The notes under the pieces: generated by a model | What the model saw: only the letters and a program-made list of their open reading frames with translations | The model's database searches: none | What the model was told of the DNA's origin: nothing | Part shown: in pieces, positions 1-10,573 of the stretch | How the letters are laid out: the number at the start of each line of letters is the position of its first letter | How positions within the stretch are numbered: the stretch's first letter is position 1 | Translations under genes and position numbers: made by a program | DNA from: Aspidiotus rigidus | Taxonomy: Eukaryota > Arthropoda > Insecta > Hemiptera > Diaspididae | Direction of reading: 5' to 3' | Length of the DNA: 64,000 nt | Assembly: GCA_035079385.1 (NCBI GenBank) | Contig: JAVHKY010000003.1 | Location: forward strand, 26,303,501-26,367,500

Positions 1-150
1 TATTTTAGAATATTTATTTAAAAAGAATATTTTTATATTAATTTTTAATAATTTATATTATATAAGTTTTTTAGTTTTTAATTTAAATATTAAATTTAAA
101 TGTGTTATCATATTATTTTTTATTAATTTATTATCAATAAAATTAATTTT

Positions 151-172
151 TACTACTACTAAGTACTACTAC

Positions 173-208
<36 letters not shown>

Positions 209-210
209 CA
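151..210. repeat. (TAC)n/(TAA)n microsatellite
   Basis: Trinucleotide run of TAC grading into TAA units, inside a very AT-rich stretch. Simple-sequence DNA with no coding potential. Confidence 0.85.
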
Positions 211-3200
211 CATGATATGAATGAATGAAAAAATTAAAATGAAACGAATGGAACGCACGTCCCCAGTCAGTCTGAAGATTTAGACAACACGGTACCCGCC
301 GTCTTTTACGGTTTGTTTTCTCTCAATTTGGGAATTTTCCGTCATTTTTAGTCATTTTGGCCGCTTATTGTTTATTTTCATTGTGGTTTGATCGTTTGAT
401 GCCGTTTTCATCGTTTTATGGTCAATGCTGGTTGTTTTTAGGTCAATTTTGGTAATTTACGTATCTTTTTTTGTCGTTTTATACTGCATGTTCTTAGATT
501 CTTATTGCAAGTTCTTAATTTTTGTTGCTCGTTTTTATTGTACTTTTCAGTGTTTTTACTGCACGTTTGACCAATTTTTATTGCACAAAAATCTTGACTG
601 TACTCACGATGAAAATGTGTTTTCCCTAATATTATCCCTCTACTCTCTCGCCAGATTCACCCAAATTATTATAATATAACTGAAGTTTCTCTCGAATTAC
701 TCAATTAATATTCAAATATTTGTAGTCGAACACTCTCAAAACAAGCGGCTTTCGTTCTGCTCAGTTTTTTTTTTTTTTTATATTTAATTTTGCCGAATGC
801 GTGAGTATAATTTTATTTATGTGTGATACTTGGAGATGAAAAATACAAAACTGCTTGAAAACGCGTATTTTGCTGACGGAACTAGTTTAGTTTATTAAAC
901 TTTCATGGTAGAATTTTCAATGTCATTGGTGATTATAGCCAGCCGTATATCTGCTTTCTCTTTTGAAAAAAACCAAGTTCGATAATCTTGTAGGTGTCCA
1001 CTGTCGGAACGCGACATCGCGTGACTGACGTCCAATACCACAGTTTAAAATGAAGACGCTATCAATAAAACCGGGCTGAAACTAGTCCAGGGTTTTATTT
1101 TTATTTCTTTTTTCAGCGATAAATCAAACAATAAAATAGCGTATTAAAAGCCTTTCGCGAGCAATTTTTGAAATTGAAAATTCACGCCGAAGGCATACAT
1201 ACAGTATTACATTAAACGTCGTTCTATAACGCGTATAGTAAGTAAGTAGGCTAATATTCAAAATTTAACGTAAGGTACATCACCTATTGGTTCACCGACA
1301 CATGCCGACTATATCTTGTACGGGAGACACCCTACTTACGCTATTGTTCGTCGTACGTCTTCCCTACCGATCGAGGAATTTTATGAATGTTATATGTAAA
1401 TTTTCGTCGATTAGTTCTTCGCCTCGATGATCACATTTGACTCCTAAACAAGCCGCGATACTCCGAAGGTTAATTTTGTAGTTTCCTTCTACAAATCGAA
1501 TCTGGTCAACTCTACACACTTCTCGGACCACACGACGCTAACCGGTCTAACCATACATCTTTTTCACTCGTCGCTGCGCTACGTTTTGTAAAAAGCTCGC
1601 GGCTGTATGAACTTTTACGTGTACGAAGTATTTCAAGGCAAAACGAAACGAGCATACTGCACTCGAACATATCATGCGCGAGTATGCAATGATCGAAAAA
1701 ACGACTCAGGTATACGCGCATATTTAATATCCACGTTCCGTACGGTATATCAATGTATTGTCGAGAATGAGTAAACAGAATATTGTATAAATTGACGAGC
1801 AACCTTGACTTTGGGTTTATTTTATACCACATGCTGCTGGCAGGTGTGACGTGTGGGTGCAGCCTTAGAATGCAGTTCCTCGGTTAGGTCTTGATATTAG
1901 ATACTTTCATGAATCCAATCACTTCCGTGAATGCGGAATAGTGCACCGTCAAATGCCTTGCGCTAGAGAAGCACTATAGTATAGTGCACACAGCTGCGCT
2001 CGACGACAACTGTTAAAATTCGTGATTTTCTTACAAGTGTGTACGCGGTTAAACATTTTTAGTTAATTTCTCTGTCTTTGGCTAATCATATAAGTACCAT
2101 CTGGTTTTCTTTTGCCGAAATTACCGTGGCATATGGTGGTGCGGTGGACGTGGACAGACCAACCCACAATATTTTCCTCTAATTTAAAAATCTTCTACCG
2201 GCATCATCATCTTGTGAGCATAAATACACTGTAGAAGATCAGCCAGTGTAATCCTTATTGTTGCGCGTAATAATATATACGTGATGTTCGTATCAAGGTG
2301 ATTACACGATTTACCTGCGCTCGTGATTTGAACATGTTACCATCTACGCTAATGAACGTGGTGCTGGCTGTGTAATAGACTCTCGAAGAAGTATCCTTTT
2401 CCACATTCAAATGAGTATACCGCGCGATACAGCCATGCGGCCGAGCATGAATAATGTCTTTCGTTATCGAAGAAAGGACGAATGAAGTTACCGGGGGGGT
2501 TCTCTTATAACGATTCACAGTATGGAATATAAAAATGATTTTTACATAAATAATTTTTTTCTTTTTCCAGTTCATTATGAACTTGTACTGTCATTATTCA
2601 ATTACACGTGTACACGTATTGTGTTGATAAAAGTTCGACGAGATTCGAGCAGTAGATCGCAGCTTCTGAATCGGCTTCCGCTCTCTTTTAATGAGCGAGG
2701 ATATCTCCATACGGTGTATAGCTACGTCTCGGCGTGAAGTAATGGCGAAGAATGTACACAAAAACGGCATCTTCAGTATCGAGATGAGTGAATAAAATAC
2801 GAACTTCATCTTTACAATAAAGAGAACGAACGTACTGCATAGTGCCATCTTTAACCCTTGAGTAGTGCTTGAAAATTAAAACCAGCTGCTATGTACGTAT
2901 AAAGTATATCGAGATCGATGATGCAGTAATTTTTCACTATACTTATAGATGCTACGCTGCCTGAATTGTGGGCTGTCAAGGTGTGTTTGTGTGCGCGCCT
3001 CAGTCACTCTTGTCAGGTTTCCATCTCTTCCTTTTCAAAAGCCTCTCGTGCTTTTGTTTATCAAATACGAGCCTCCGTGCTGTACCGTATTTGAAAAGTG
3101 CTGCCTACTTTTACCTGTCCGGAGCGAGTGCGTGCAGTGTTTAATATCGCGATCACTTTATCGCGATTTTCTCGGTATTTGTCACCATTTCTACCTGTTT

Positions 3201-4229
3201 GCGCTCGGCAAGTATGAGGAATTTCTATAAACGAAACGCGTACGTACACTCCTTTACAGTATTTTCAGCCTACATAGGCGCGGAACTGTAGTTTATTATT
3301 ACGATGTCGGCTCGTAAACCTTTATATAGAAAGAACTTGAATGAGAAACCCTTCGAAGGAAGTTCTAAATGAAAAAATGAGGGAAAAAAGCAAGTGAAGA
3401 GATAATTTTACGACCGTTTCCGAGATTCGTTTATTTCGAACGTGAACACAACAAATAATGTTGGTCTGTGGAATAAAATAAGATTACTTTTTTTCCCGCA
3501 ACGAGCCATAGTATCAACGGATTTTGATGAAAGGAAACAAGGCAGTAATACTAAACTTGGAAAATAACTGAAAATCACGTACGTACGCTTTTGGTTGAGA
3601 ATTCAATACGAATAAAAAGACCCCCATGATGAACGCAGGCAAAAGAACTGCTTCGGTGCTCTTTTTAGATAATATATTTCGCTAAATTGGACGAATATTA
3701 AGAAACTATCATGAGTAACGCGTGTACTCGAGTCTTGAAATTCTTCCTCTAACAAACTTTCCGAAGTCTACAACGCTGACTGCGCGTATAACCATTTTTA
3801 CCTCTCAAGTTTACCTCTTAATTATTCTGTAACTTTTAACATCTCGTCACAGCTGCTGCCGGTCTGAAGATGAAGTGAAATTTGAAATATTTCCGAACTC
3901 TAAACCGGCAAGATCTCTCTCAATTGCCTCCTCATCAGATCATATGTTAAGCGTACCTACTGCTGTAGACTTTTTTTCACTATAAGGAAAGTTCAGATAC
4001 CAAAATATTAACAGCGAAAAAAAGAATACTCAAACGGGAGAGTAAAAAATGCAAAAACCGCAGAAAAATTGAAACGTCGAGCGCTTCTGGTTAATAAACC
4101 ATCTTAGGGATCGAAATGAAAGCAACTGACAAGACGGAGGAGAGAAACAAGATTTATTTATTTTTTATTTATTTCTAGCCATATTTGCTAAAATAATACA
4201 AAATGATAGTAATTAATAACGAAAATAGT
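211..4229. other. AT-rich non-coding DNA, no gene recognised
   Basis: Short open frames on both strands show no recognisable domain and no consistent coding composition. There is a 15-base T run at 765-779. I see no tandem array, inverted repeat or transposon end here. It could be intergenic or intronic host DNA; I cannot tell which. Confidence 0.5.
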
Positions 4230-4244
4230 AGTAACAAAACATAG
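4230..4244. repeat. Left target-site duplication of the R1-like LINE
   Basis: The 15 bases AGTAACAAAACATAG match AGTAATAAAACATAG at 8775-8789 in 14 of 15 positions. They lie directly outside the first and last recognisable LINE sequence, so they read as the duplicated target of that insertion. Confidence 0.75.
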
Positions 4245-4656
4245 CCTTATAAGTTGGTGCTGAAGAAGCTAAAAGGCCTCTCAGCAATGAGCCGGATGTT
4301 GGGTCAAATCATTGGTGGCTTGTTCCCACAGCAGCCACCACCAATGGTAACGCTACCAATAGTAGAAGAGGATGGTATATCCCTCCTAGGCACCGAGGGG
4401 GTGGATGCAGCAGTCAATAGACTGCGGGGTAAGTATTGGAAGGCTCCAGGCCCGGATGAGATTCCAAATCCAGTCTGGAGCGCCATACATTCAGTTGACC
4501 CAGCACTGCTTGTTGATACATTCAATGCGGCAATAGTTGGGGGACTGTTCCCTGTGCGATGGAAGAAAGCCAGGCTAGCGTTGATCGATAAGAAGGATAA
4601 ACCACCTGGTCCACCACCCTCTTATCGTCCACTTTGTCCGCTAGACAATGTTGGAA
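4245..4656 (+). pseudogene. R1-like reverse transcriptase, N-terminal fragment
   Basis: The frame opens at the truncated 5' end and runs to the insertion. It contains the conserved LINE finger block: KAPGPDEIPNPVW (about 4438-4476), a FPVRWKKARLALIDKKDKPP stretch and SYRPLCPLDNVGK. In complete R1-type proteins this block lies just before the palm. The endonuclease and everything upstream are missing. The fragment ends at 4656, where the minisatellite element was inserted, and its second half resumes at 6864. It cannot encode an active enzyme. Confidence 0.85.
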
Positions 4657-4756
4657 AAATTACGGCTTCCTTAACGAAGTTAAACGAGGAACGCAGGGAA
4701 CCTGTTTTATGATTCGAATGAGATTTGGTATTGAAAATTCAAGGAAGCCTAGATCA

Positions 4757-5501
4757 TATATAGCTCGACAGTCGAAATTTTTCCAAGTCCCCCTTCTATC
4801 ATATATAGCTCGAGAGTCGAAATTTTTCTAAGTCCCTCTCCTATCATATATGGCTCGAGAGTCGAAATTTTTCCAAGTCCCCCTCCTATCATATATAGCT
4901 CGAGAGTCGAAATTTTTCTAAGTTCCCCTCCTATCATCTATAGCTCGAGAGTCGAAATTTTTCTAAGTCCCCCTCCTATCATATATGGCTCGAGAGTCGA
5001 TATTTTTCCAAGTTCCCCTCCTATCATCTATAGCTCGAGAGTCGAAATTTTTCTAAGTCCCCCTCCTATCATATATGGCTCGAGAGTCGATATTTTTCCA
5101 AGTCCCCCTTCTATCATATATAGCTCGAGAGTCGAAATTTTTCTAAGTCCCTCTTCTATCATATATAGCTCGAGAGTCGAAATTTTTCCAAGTCCCTCTC
5201 CTATCATATATGGCTCGAGAGTCGAAATTTTTCTAAGTCCCCCTTCTATCATATATGGCTCGAGAGTCGAAATTTTTCTAAGTCCCTCTTCTATCATATA
5301 TAGCTCGAGAGTCGAAATTTTTCTAAGTCCCCCTTCTATCATATACGGCTCGAGAGTCGAAATTTTTCTAAGTCCCCCTTCTATCATATATGGCTCGAGA
5401 GTCGAAATTTTTCCAAGTCCCTCTTCTATCATATATAGCTCGAGAGTCGAAATTTTTCCAAGTCCCCCTCCTATCATATATAGCTTGAGAGTCGAAATTT
5501 T
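4757..5501 (-). repeat. 45-bp minisatellite, about 16 units
   Basis: Units repeat every 45 bases. Each contains GTCGAAATTTTTC, CAAGTCCCCCTCCTATCAT and an XhoI-like CTCGAG. Units differ at a few positions, for example CCCCCTCC, CCCTCTCC or CCCCTTCT, and ATATAT or ATCTAT. Because 45 is a multiple of three, long frames with 15-residue repeats stay open on both strands; they are a by-product of the period and not evidence of a protein. Confidence 0.95.
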
Positions 5502-6043
5502 AACAGGGAACCTGTTTTATGGGGGGCTATTTGAGAAATCTGCCGTCCGCCGTGCGCCGTCCGCCGTGCGCCGTCCGCCGTGCGCCGTCCAGCGAAAAAC
5601 TTGGAAAAATTTCGACCCTCGAGCCATATATGATAGGAGAGGGACTTAGAAAAATTTCGACTCTCGAGCTGTATATGATAGAGGGGGGACTTAGAAAAAT
5701 TTCGACTCTCGAGCCGTATATGATAGGAGAGGGACTTGGAAAAATTTCGACTCTCGAGCTATATATGATAGAAGGGGGACTTAGAAAAAATTTCGAATCT
5801 CGAGCTATAGATGATAGGAGGGGAACTTAGAAAAATTTCGACTCTCGAGCTATATATGATAGGAGGGGGACTTGGAAAAATTTCGACTCTCGAGCCATAT
5901 ATGATAGGAGAGGGACTTAGAAAAATTTCGACTGTCGAGCTATATATGATCTAGGCTTCCTTGAATTTTCAATACCAAATCTCATTCGAATCATAAAACA
6001 GGTTCCCTGCGTTCCTCGTTTAACTTCGTTAAGGAAGCCGTCA
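5502..6043 (+). mobile_element. Complete inner HINE-like copy inserted in a satellite unit
   Basis: Starts AACAGGGAACCTGTT (hairpin AACAGG-GAA-CCTGTT), then TTATGGGGGGCTATTTGAG, a GC-rich tract of CCGTCCGCCGTGCG words, about eight forward 45-bp units, the subterminal inverted repeat CATAAAACAGGTTCCCTG and the terminal stem-loop, ending GCCGTCA. Left flank is GTCGAAATTTT, right flank TTTTTTTCCAAGTCC. The host 45-bp array resumes in exact register: from CCAAG at 6051 the next GTCGA is at 6084, as in an intact unit. It is about 542 bp and non-coding. Confidence 0.85.
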
Positions 6044-6185
6044 TTTTTTTCCAAGTCCCCCTCCTATCATATATAGCTCGAGAGTCGAAATTTTTCTAAG
6101 TTCCCCTCCTATCATCTATAGCTCGAGAGTCGAAATTTTTTCTAAGTCCCCCTCCTATCATATATAGCTTGAGAGTCGAAATTTT

Positions 6186-6600
6186 AACAGGGAACCTGTT
6201 TTATGGGGGGCTATTTGAGAAATCTGCCGTCCGCCGTCCGCCGTGCGCCGTCCGCCGTCCGCCGTCCAGCGAAAAACTTAGAAAAATTTCGACCCTCGAG
6301 CCATGTATGATAGGAGAGGGACTTAGAAAGATGTCGACTCTCGAGCTATATATGATAGGAGGGGGACTTAGAAAAATATCGACTCTCGAGCCATATATGA
6401 TAGGAGAGGGACTTAGAAAAATTTCGACTCTCGAGCTATAGATGATAGGAGGGGAACTTAGAAAAATTTCGACTCTCGAGCTATGATAGATGGGGGACTT
6501 AGAAAAATTTCGACTCTCGAGCCATATATGATAGAAGGGGGACTTAGAAAAAATTTCGAATCTCGAGCTATATATGATAGGAGGGGGACTTGGAAAAAAA
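6186..6600 (+). mobile_element. Second inner HINE-like copy, 3' end lost
   Basis: The forward 5' end (AACAGGGAACCTGTTTTATG) follows GTCGAAATTTT at 6182-6185. The GC-rich tract and about seven forward 45-bp units follow. At 6594-6600 an A run is directly followed by an inverted 3' end (TGACGGCTTCC). The forward 3' end is therefore missing, through a further insertion plus deletion or an inversion. Confidence 0.7.
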
Positions 6601-6863
6601 TGACGGCTTCCTTAACGAAGTTAAACGAGGAAATTTTTCTAAGTTCCCCTCCTATCATCTATAGCTCGAGAGTCGAAATTTTTTCCAAGTCCCCCTCCTA
6701 TCATATATAGCTTGAGAGTCGAAATTTTTCTAAGTCCCTCTCCTATCATATATGGCTCGAGGGTCGAAATTTTTCTAAGTTTTTCGCTGGACGGCGCACG
6801 GCGGACGGCGCACGGCGGACGCCAGATTTCTCAAATAGCCCCCCATAAAACAGGTTCCCTGTT
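6601..6863 (-). mobile_element. Reverse HINE-like fragment with inverted 5' end
   Basis: Begins TGACGGCTTCCTTAACG, the inverted 3' stem-loop, then jumps at CGAGG to AAATTTTTCTAAG of a satellite unit, so the subterminal repeat is deleted. It continues through three to four inverted units, the inverted GC-rich tract, and the inverted 5' end at 6846-6863. The final part may belong to the outer element; the sequence does not resolve which. Confidence 0.6.
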
Positions 6864-8469
6864 AAAACTTCTAGAAAGAGTGATAGCCAATCGTTTGGAG
6901 AGCTATCTGAAGGAAGGAGATATAATCTATGATAGCCAGTACGGTTTTCAAACTGGACGCTGCACATCAGATGCTGGGATCCGGCTGAAGAGGATAGCCA
7001 AGTCAGCGATTGATATGCGTCAGTTTTGCGCAGCCGTCAGCCTCGACATAAGAAATGCTTTCAATTCAATTCCATGGAAGATGATATTGGAAGCTCTTGT
7101 GAATGCAGGAGTACTCGCATATTTGCTCAGGATGATCAGCAGCTATCTTAGCTGCCGTGAAATCCAAGCAGAGACGTCTGCTGGTACAGTAAAGCGCCCT
7201 GTTACTTGTGGGGTGCCACAGGGGTCGGTCCTTGGGCCACTTTTGTGGTGCGTTGCATTTAACGGAATCTTTAAGGTGAAGCTGTCACCGGGCGTTAAGC
7301 TTATCTGCTATGCGGATGACACCCTGGTGGTATGCACCGCCGAAACAACTGTAGCGGTGGAGAGCAGGGTAAACCGGGCCCTAGAGGATGTGACGCGTTG
7401 GATCGAGTCGGCTGGACTTGAACTAGCAGCAAGTAAGACGGAGGCCATTTTATTCACGACCCGTTGGAAGTTCAAGCCACCCACCTTTCGCCTGCAAGGT
7501 GTGGAAATTGAAATCAAGAAGCAAATGAAATACCTGGGCATCTGGTTTGACTCAACGCTGAGCTTCAGGCACCATTTCCTGATGGCAGCGGAAAAGGCGG
7601 GCCGGGTAGTTGGATACCTAAGCCGCCTGATGAGGAACCTAGGAGGACCGAGAGAAGCAAGGAGAAGGATCATGATGAGCACCGCCTTGTCGATCCTCCT
7701 ATACGGTGTGCCAGTATGGGCCGACTGCATGAAGATACCATACCGAAGGAGAGAGATGGTAAAGATCCAACGAAGAGCGGCGCTAAGGTGTGTTAGTGCC
7801 TACCGCACTGTCAAGACGAAGGCTCTTTGTGTATTAGCACGTTCACCACCAATCGAGCTCCTTGGTGAGGAAAGAGCGGTGGTGTTCGAAGCAAAGAAGA
7901 GGACGACGACCAACCAAGAAGCATTACGGGTCAAGCAGGAGGCCAGGCGCTCCTTGCTTGTAAAGTGGAAAGCAAGAATTGCCCAGAGTGAGCTGGGTAC
8001 ATGGACAACCCGTGTGCTAATACGCGACCTTGATGAGTGGATGAACCGACACCATGGTCAGCTGAACTTTCACCTGACGCAGGAGTTAAGCGGCCATGGC
8101 TGCTTCAACAAGTACCTTCACGAGAAGTTAAGGAAAGTTGAGCAGGCAACGTGTTCGCACTGTAAGCAAGGGCGGATGACGGACCACAACACACCTTATT
8201 TGAGTGTGAGGCGTGAGCGGGACGAGCTTAGTTGGTCTCTTCAAGAGATCGGGGTAGATGAAGCGCTCGACCCGAGTAGCCTGGTACCCACCATGCTAGG
8301 TTCCGAAGAAGCATGGAACCAAGTGTCTGCATTTGCGGCCACCATCATGAAGAGGAAGATGGACCAGGAATGGAATAGGCAAATGCAGAACCACGCAATG
8401 GCCTACTCGACACCTGTGTACCATCAACATCCAGATCTGCAGGAAGAAGAGGACCAAGATCTTCCCTGA
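6864..8469 (+). pseudogene. R1-like reverse transcriptase palm/thumb and C-terminal domain
   Basis: Resumes the frame broken at 4656. Visible blocks are YGFQTGRCTSDA, the motif-A region VSLDIRNAFNSIPW with the catalytic Asp, GVPQGSVLGPLLW, and the catalytic YADDTLVV. The thumb and a long C-terminal region follow. A C-terminal CCHC-type knuckle is only half readable: CSHCKQG is in frame, but the His and last Cys lie in the +1 frame (HTLFECEA, about 8188-8211), which implies two compensating indels. The open frame also reads upstream into the satellite, but that part is not LINE. The reverse transcriptase palm looks intact; the copy is dead because it is split. Confidence 0.85.
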
Positions 8470-8774
8470 AGAGAGAAGAAGATGAAGAAACTCTAACAGT
8501 GACCTACTGTATTGTCTATTGTGGTGGTGTTTGTTGTTGTTAGTGTTCTTATGTTTTTGTGCGTGCCAGGGGGGCACTGCAGCTTGGCGGTTGCCAAAGC
8601 AACTTGGCAGTTGCCGAGTAGAAGAGGGGGTTCGCCTAGGAGATTCCTCCTTCACTGAAGCTATACCCGAAAGGGTTGATTCCGGTGTTGAAGGAAACAA
8701 TATCAAATGCATACGCAACCCGCACCTACTCCATTATGGATGACGGGCGGTGCTGCACATGCGACACACAAGCG
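8470..8774 (+). other. 3' untranslated region of the R1-like LINE
   Basis: About 300 bases after the stop codon, ending at the right target-site duplication. There is no poly-A tail; the end is TGCACATGCGACACACAAGCG. Absence of poly-A is compatible with some R1-clade elements. Confidence 0.6.
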
Positions 8775-8789
8775 AGTAATAAAACATAG
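8775..8789. repeat. Right target-site duplication of the R1-like LINE
   Basis: AGTAATAAAACATAG, 14 of 15 identical to 4230-4244. Confidence 0.75.
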
Positions 8790-8865
8790 GAACAAAAGGC
8801 TTAAGTTTGGCCAAGCGAGAAGTTGCGGCGTGAATCATAAAGAAGTTTGATGAGGCCATCTTCCG

Positions 8866-9306
8866 AAATGTACGAGTTAAGTACAGTAGATACCATCAGT
8901 ATTGAGGCGACGCATTATCTCTACGTGTTCGAGGGCAATACGTTTACGGTAGGAATTCCCCTTATGGAGGAGGCTTTCCGATCCGTCACGGAAACTGTGG
9001 CCGCTGTTTATTAAATGATCAGCAAAAGCTGATTACCACAAGTGTCCCTTATTCCAAGACTCCAAGTGCTCAGCCACTCTCACCTTCATCTGGCGGCTGG
9101 TCTCACCAGTATAAAAGCCTTTACAATCTCTGCATTCCATCTTATCAACGGGTATAGGGTCCTTCAACGTCACAAACAACCCTTTAACTGTGGTAGGGTA
9201 GTTGCAGGTTGGTCTGAAACCATACGGGCGGAGGGTCCGACCCAATTGGAGGGAGAACTTCCCCATGAAAGGAAGACTGACCCAAAGCATACGACGATCG
9301 AGGATC
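8866..9306 (-). pseudogene. Penelope-like element C-terminal relic with GIY-YIG endonuclease
   Basis: On the minus strand the frame from about 9306 to 9033 reads through LPFMGKFSLQLGRTLRPYGF, then LKDPIPVDK and GFYTGETSRQMKVRVAEHLE. This is the linker and GIY-YIG part of Penelope pol, with the Arg and His-containing helix present. A stop or frame break near 9030 is followed, in another frame, by ADHLINSGHSFRDGSESLLH, GNSYRKRIALEHVEIMRRLN and then a stop. This is the usual end of Penelope proteins (H..ADHL..., then ALE..EI). The reverse transcriptase is absent, so this is a broken tail. Confidence 0.75.
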
Positions 9307-9660
9307 GTTAACCCAGGAAGATGAGGTTTAAAAATAGGAGTAAATAGAAATGAATGCCGGCATAAGTTTTTTTTTGTGGATTATGTTCAAAATGGTCTCC
9401 TGATAAACATACTAAAAATCCACAGCGATCAGAGAGATGGCTCTCCCCCAAAGGTCAAAGTACCATAGAAATTGGTTTTTTGAGAATAAATCAAAAACTA
9501 AGCCTCAGAGAAAAAAAAGTTTCAAGCAAAAGTTATTCCTCGTCAAATTTCCTACAAATTTTTTTATTTATATGTCAACTTGGCCCAAAAAGTCGAGCTG
9601 AAAAGTTGGATTGAAAGTTGAGCGATTTCTACCACATATTCGCTGAACTAGAGCGGGGAA
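9307..9660. other. Non-coding DNA between two relics
   Basis: No domain recognised. It may include the decayed reverse-transcriptase side of the Penelope relic, but I could not align it by eye. Confidence 0.4.
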
Positions 9661-9945
9661 AAAAGATACGACAGAAAAGAAATTAACGATATAGCAACAA
9701 AGTTCTACAGAGAACTCTATAATGATAATAAAAACCCACCAGAAAACCCCACAAAGTACATAGGAAGAACCTCGGAAAAAATAGGTTACCACAGGGCTGA
9801 CAAACTAAACCCCGAAGTCCACGACTAAGAAAGAGAACCAGATATAATACACGAGGAAGTAAAAATGGCAATATCCAAACTGAAACCTAAAAAAGCCTCA
9901 GGCCACGAGGGAATCACGAACGAACAAATAAAACTTGGGGGGCTG
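9661..9945 (+). pseudogene. LINE reverse transcriptase N-terminal relic (clade uncertain)
   Basis: One plus-strand frame reads INDIATKFYRELYND, then, after an in-frame TAA at 9826, EEVKMAISKLKPKKASGHEG and ITNEQIKLGG. This is the conserved LINE block in which EV..AI..LK..KA.GPDGI...LLK precedes the palm; here the usual PDG is HEG. The remaining palm is missing. The following 130 bases may hold part of the 3' end (SDRLEWSRLQEIL is readable near 10025-10065), but that is weak. RTE, CR1 and related clades share this block, so no family is assigned. Confidence 0.6.
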
Positions 9946-10258
9946 GTCTTATAAGAACGCTTGGGGTCACCAAGGTGACTTACAAGAATTCCTGGGGGAG
10001 GGGAAAGTTCCAAAGGATAGCAAGTGACCGTCTAGAATGGTCAAGACTGCAGGAAATCTTGCTCTCTACGGGCCGACGATGCACAGGCTGTTTGATTAAG
10101 TTCAACTATAATATAAAAATAGTGTAATTCATCTCAATGAAGGTGGAAAAAAATCAATTTCACATAGAACACATTCTACATTCCCCGTTTTTCTTATCAA
10201 ATTCCCTGGTTTTCTTGTCAAACGATGTTAGCGGTCCTATAATTTGTCTGGTTCAAAT

Positions 10259-10565
10259 CAGGGCTGCTTGGCCAATTGTATTGGCTAAAAACTTACTAAA
10301 AGCTAAACCTTCAAATTGATTGGCTTCGGCCATCAGCTAACGGCTAACCCAGTTTCATTGGCTACCTAACAGCTGGCAAATTTTGGTTCAAAATAGAATG
10401 GCTACAGGCTGAAAGTAGGGGAGGGGGTCACTCCAATATGGAGGGGTGAAGTGTAGGAAAAGAAAATATTAGCCGTTAGCAATTCCATTTCGAATGGCTA
10501 ACATGATTTCATTAGCTAGCTACTCGGCTAATAGCTAATGGCTTCGTCTTAGCTAAGCAGCCCTT
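10259..10565. mobile_element. hAT-type MITE rich in TTGGCTA/TAGCCA words
   Basis: Ends are CAGGGCTGCTTGGC on the left and GCTAAGCAGCCCTT on the right, whose inverse matches at all but two of 14 positions. The flanking 8-mers are GTTCAAAT (10251-10258) and GTCCAAAT (10566-10573), 7 of 8 identical, as expected of an 8-bp hAT target duplication. The interior is non-coding and built from repeated GGCTA/TAGCC words. Confidence 0.75.
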
Positions 10566-10573
10566 GTCCAAAT

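Larger units (their letters stand above)
4657..6863 (-). mobile_element. Nested cluster of 45-bp-satellite (HINE-like) elements inside the LINE
   Basis: The outer element is in reverse orientation. It begins with the inverted 3' end (TTACGGCTTCC, then the TTAAC-type stem-loop and the subterminal CAGGGAACCTGTTTTATG at 4696-4713) and ends at 6863 with the inverted 5' end (CATAAAACAGGTTCCCTGTT). It lies between GGAAAAA and AAAACTTC, whereas the uninterrupted LINE codons imply a single GGAAAACTTC. Its 45-bp array (from 4757) is interrupted by a complete forward copy (5502-6043) and by a second forward copy from 6186 that is entangled with a reverse fragment from 6601. No coding function is evident. 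Confidence 0.8.
4245..8774 (+). mobile_element. 5'-truncated R1-like non-LTR retrotransposon split by a later insertion
   Basis: This LINE copy is delimited by a 15-bp target-site duplication (4230-4244 and 8775-8789). It lacks ORF1 and the endonuclease and starts just upstream of the reverse transcriptase. The coding region is interrupted at 4657-6863 by a nest of minisatellite elements; leaving that out, the reverse transcriptase frame continues directly from a GGA-AAA codon pair into CTT-CTA. The total LINE content is about 2.3 kb. Assignment to the R1 clade rests on the motifs around GVPQGSVLGPLLW and YADDTLVV and is less certain than the LINE call itself. Confidence 0.8.

Noticed and set aside
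5028..5477. 149-residue frame with 15-residue repeats (and similar ones at 4749-4937, 5519-5830, 6169-6441, 37620-37844)
   Set aside because: Product of a 45-bp satellite whose period is a multiple of three; open on both strands and inside a mobile element.
4757..5501. CRISPR-like regular repeat
   Set aside because: Repeats are contiguous 45-bp units with no unique spacers; other evidence is eukaryotic.
7308..7730. Minus-strand 140-residue frame inside the LINE
   Set aside because: Shadow of the reverse transcriptase coding strand.
9042..9311. Plus-strand 89-residue frame
   Set aside because: Shadow of the minus-strand Penelope GIY-YIG relic.
10245..10262. Possible tRNA B-box (GGTTCAAAT)
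   Set aside because: No A box or cloverleaf around it; the bases are the target duplication of a MITE.
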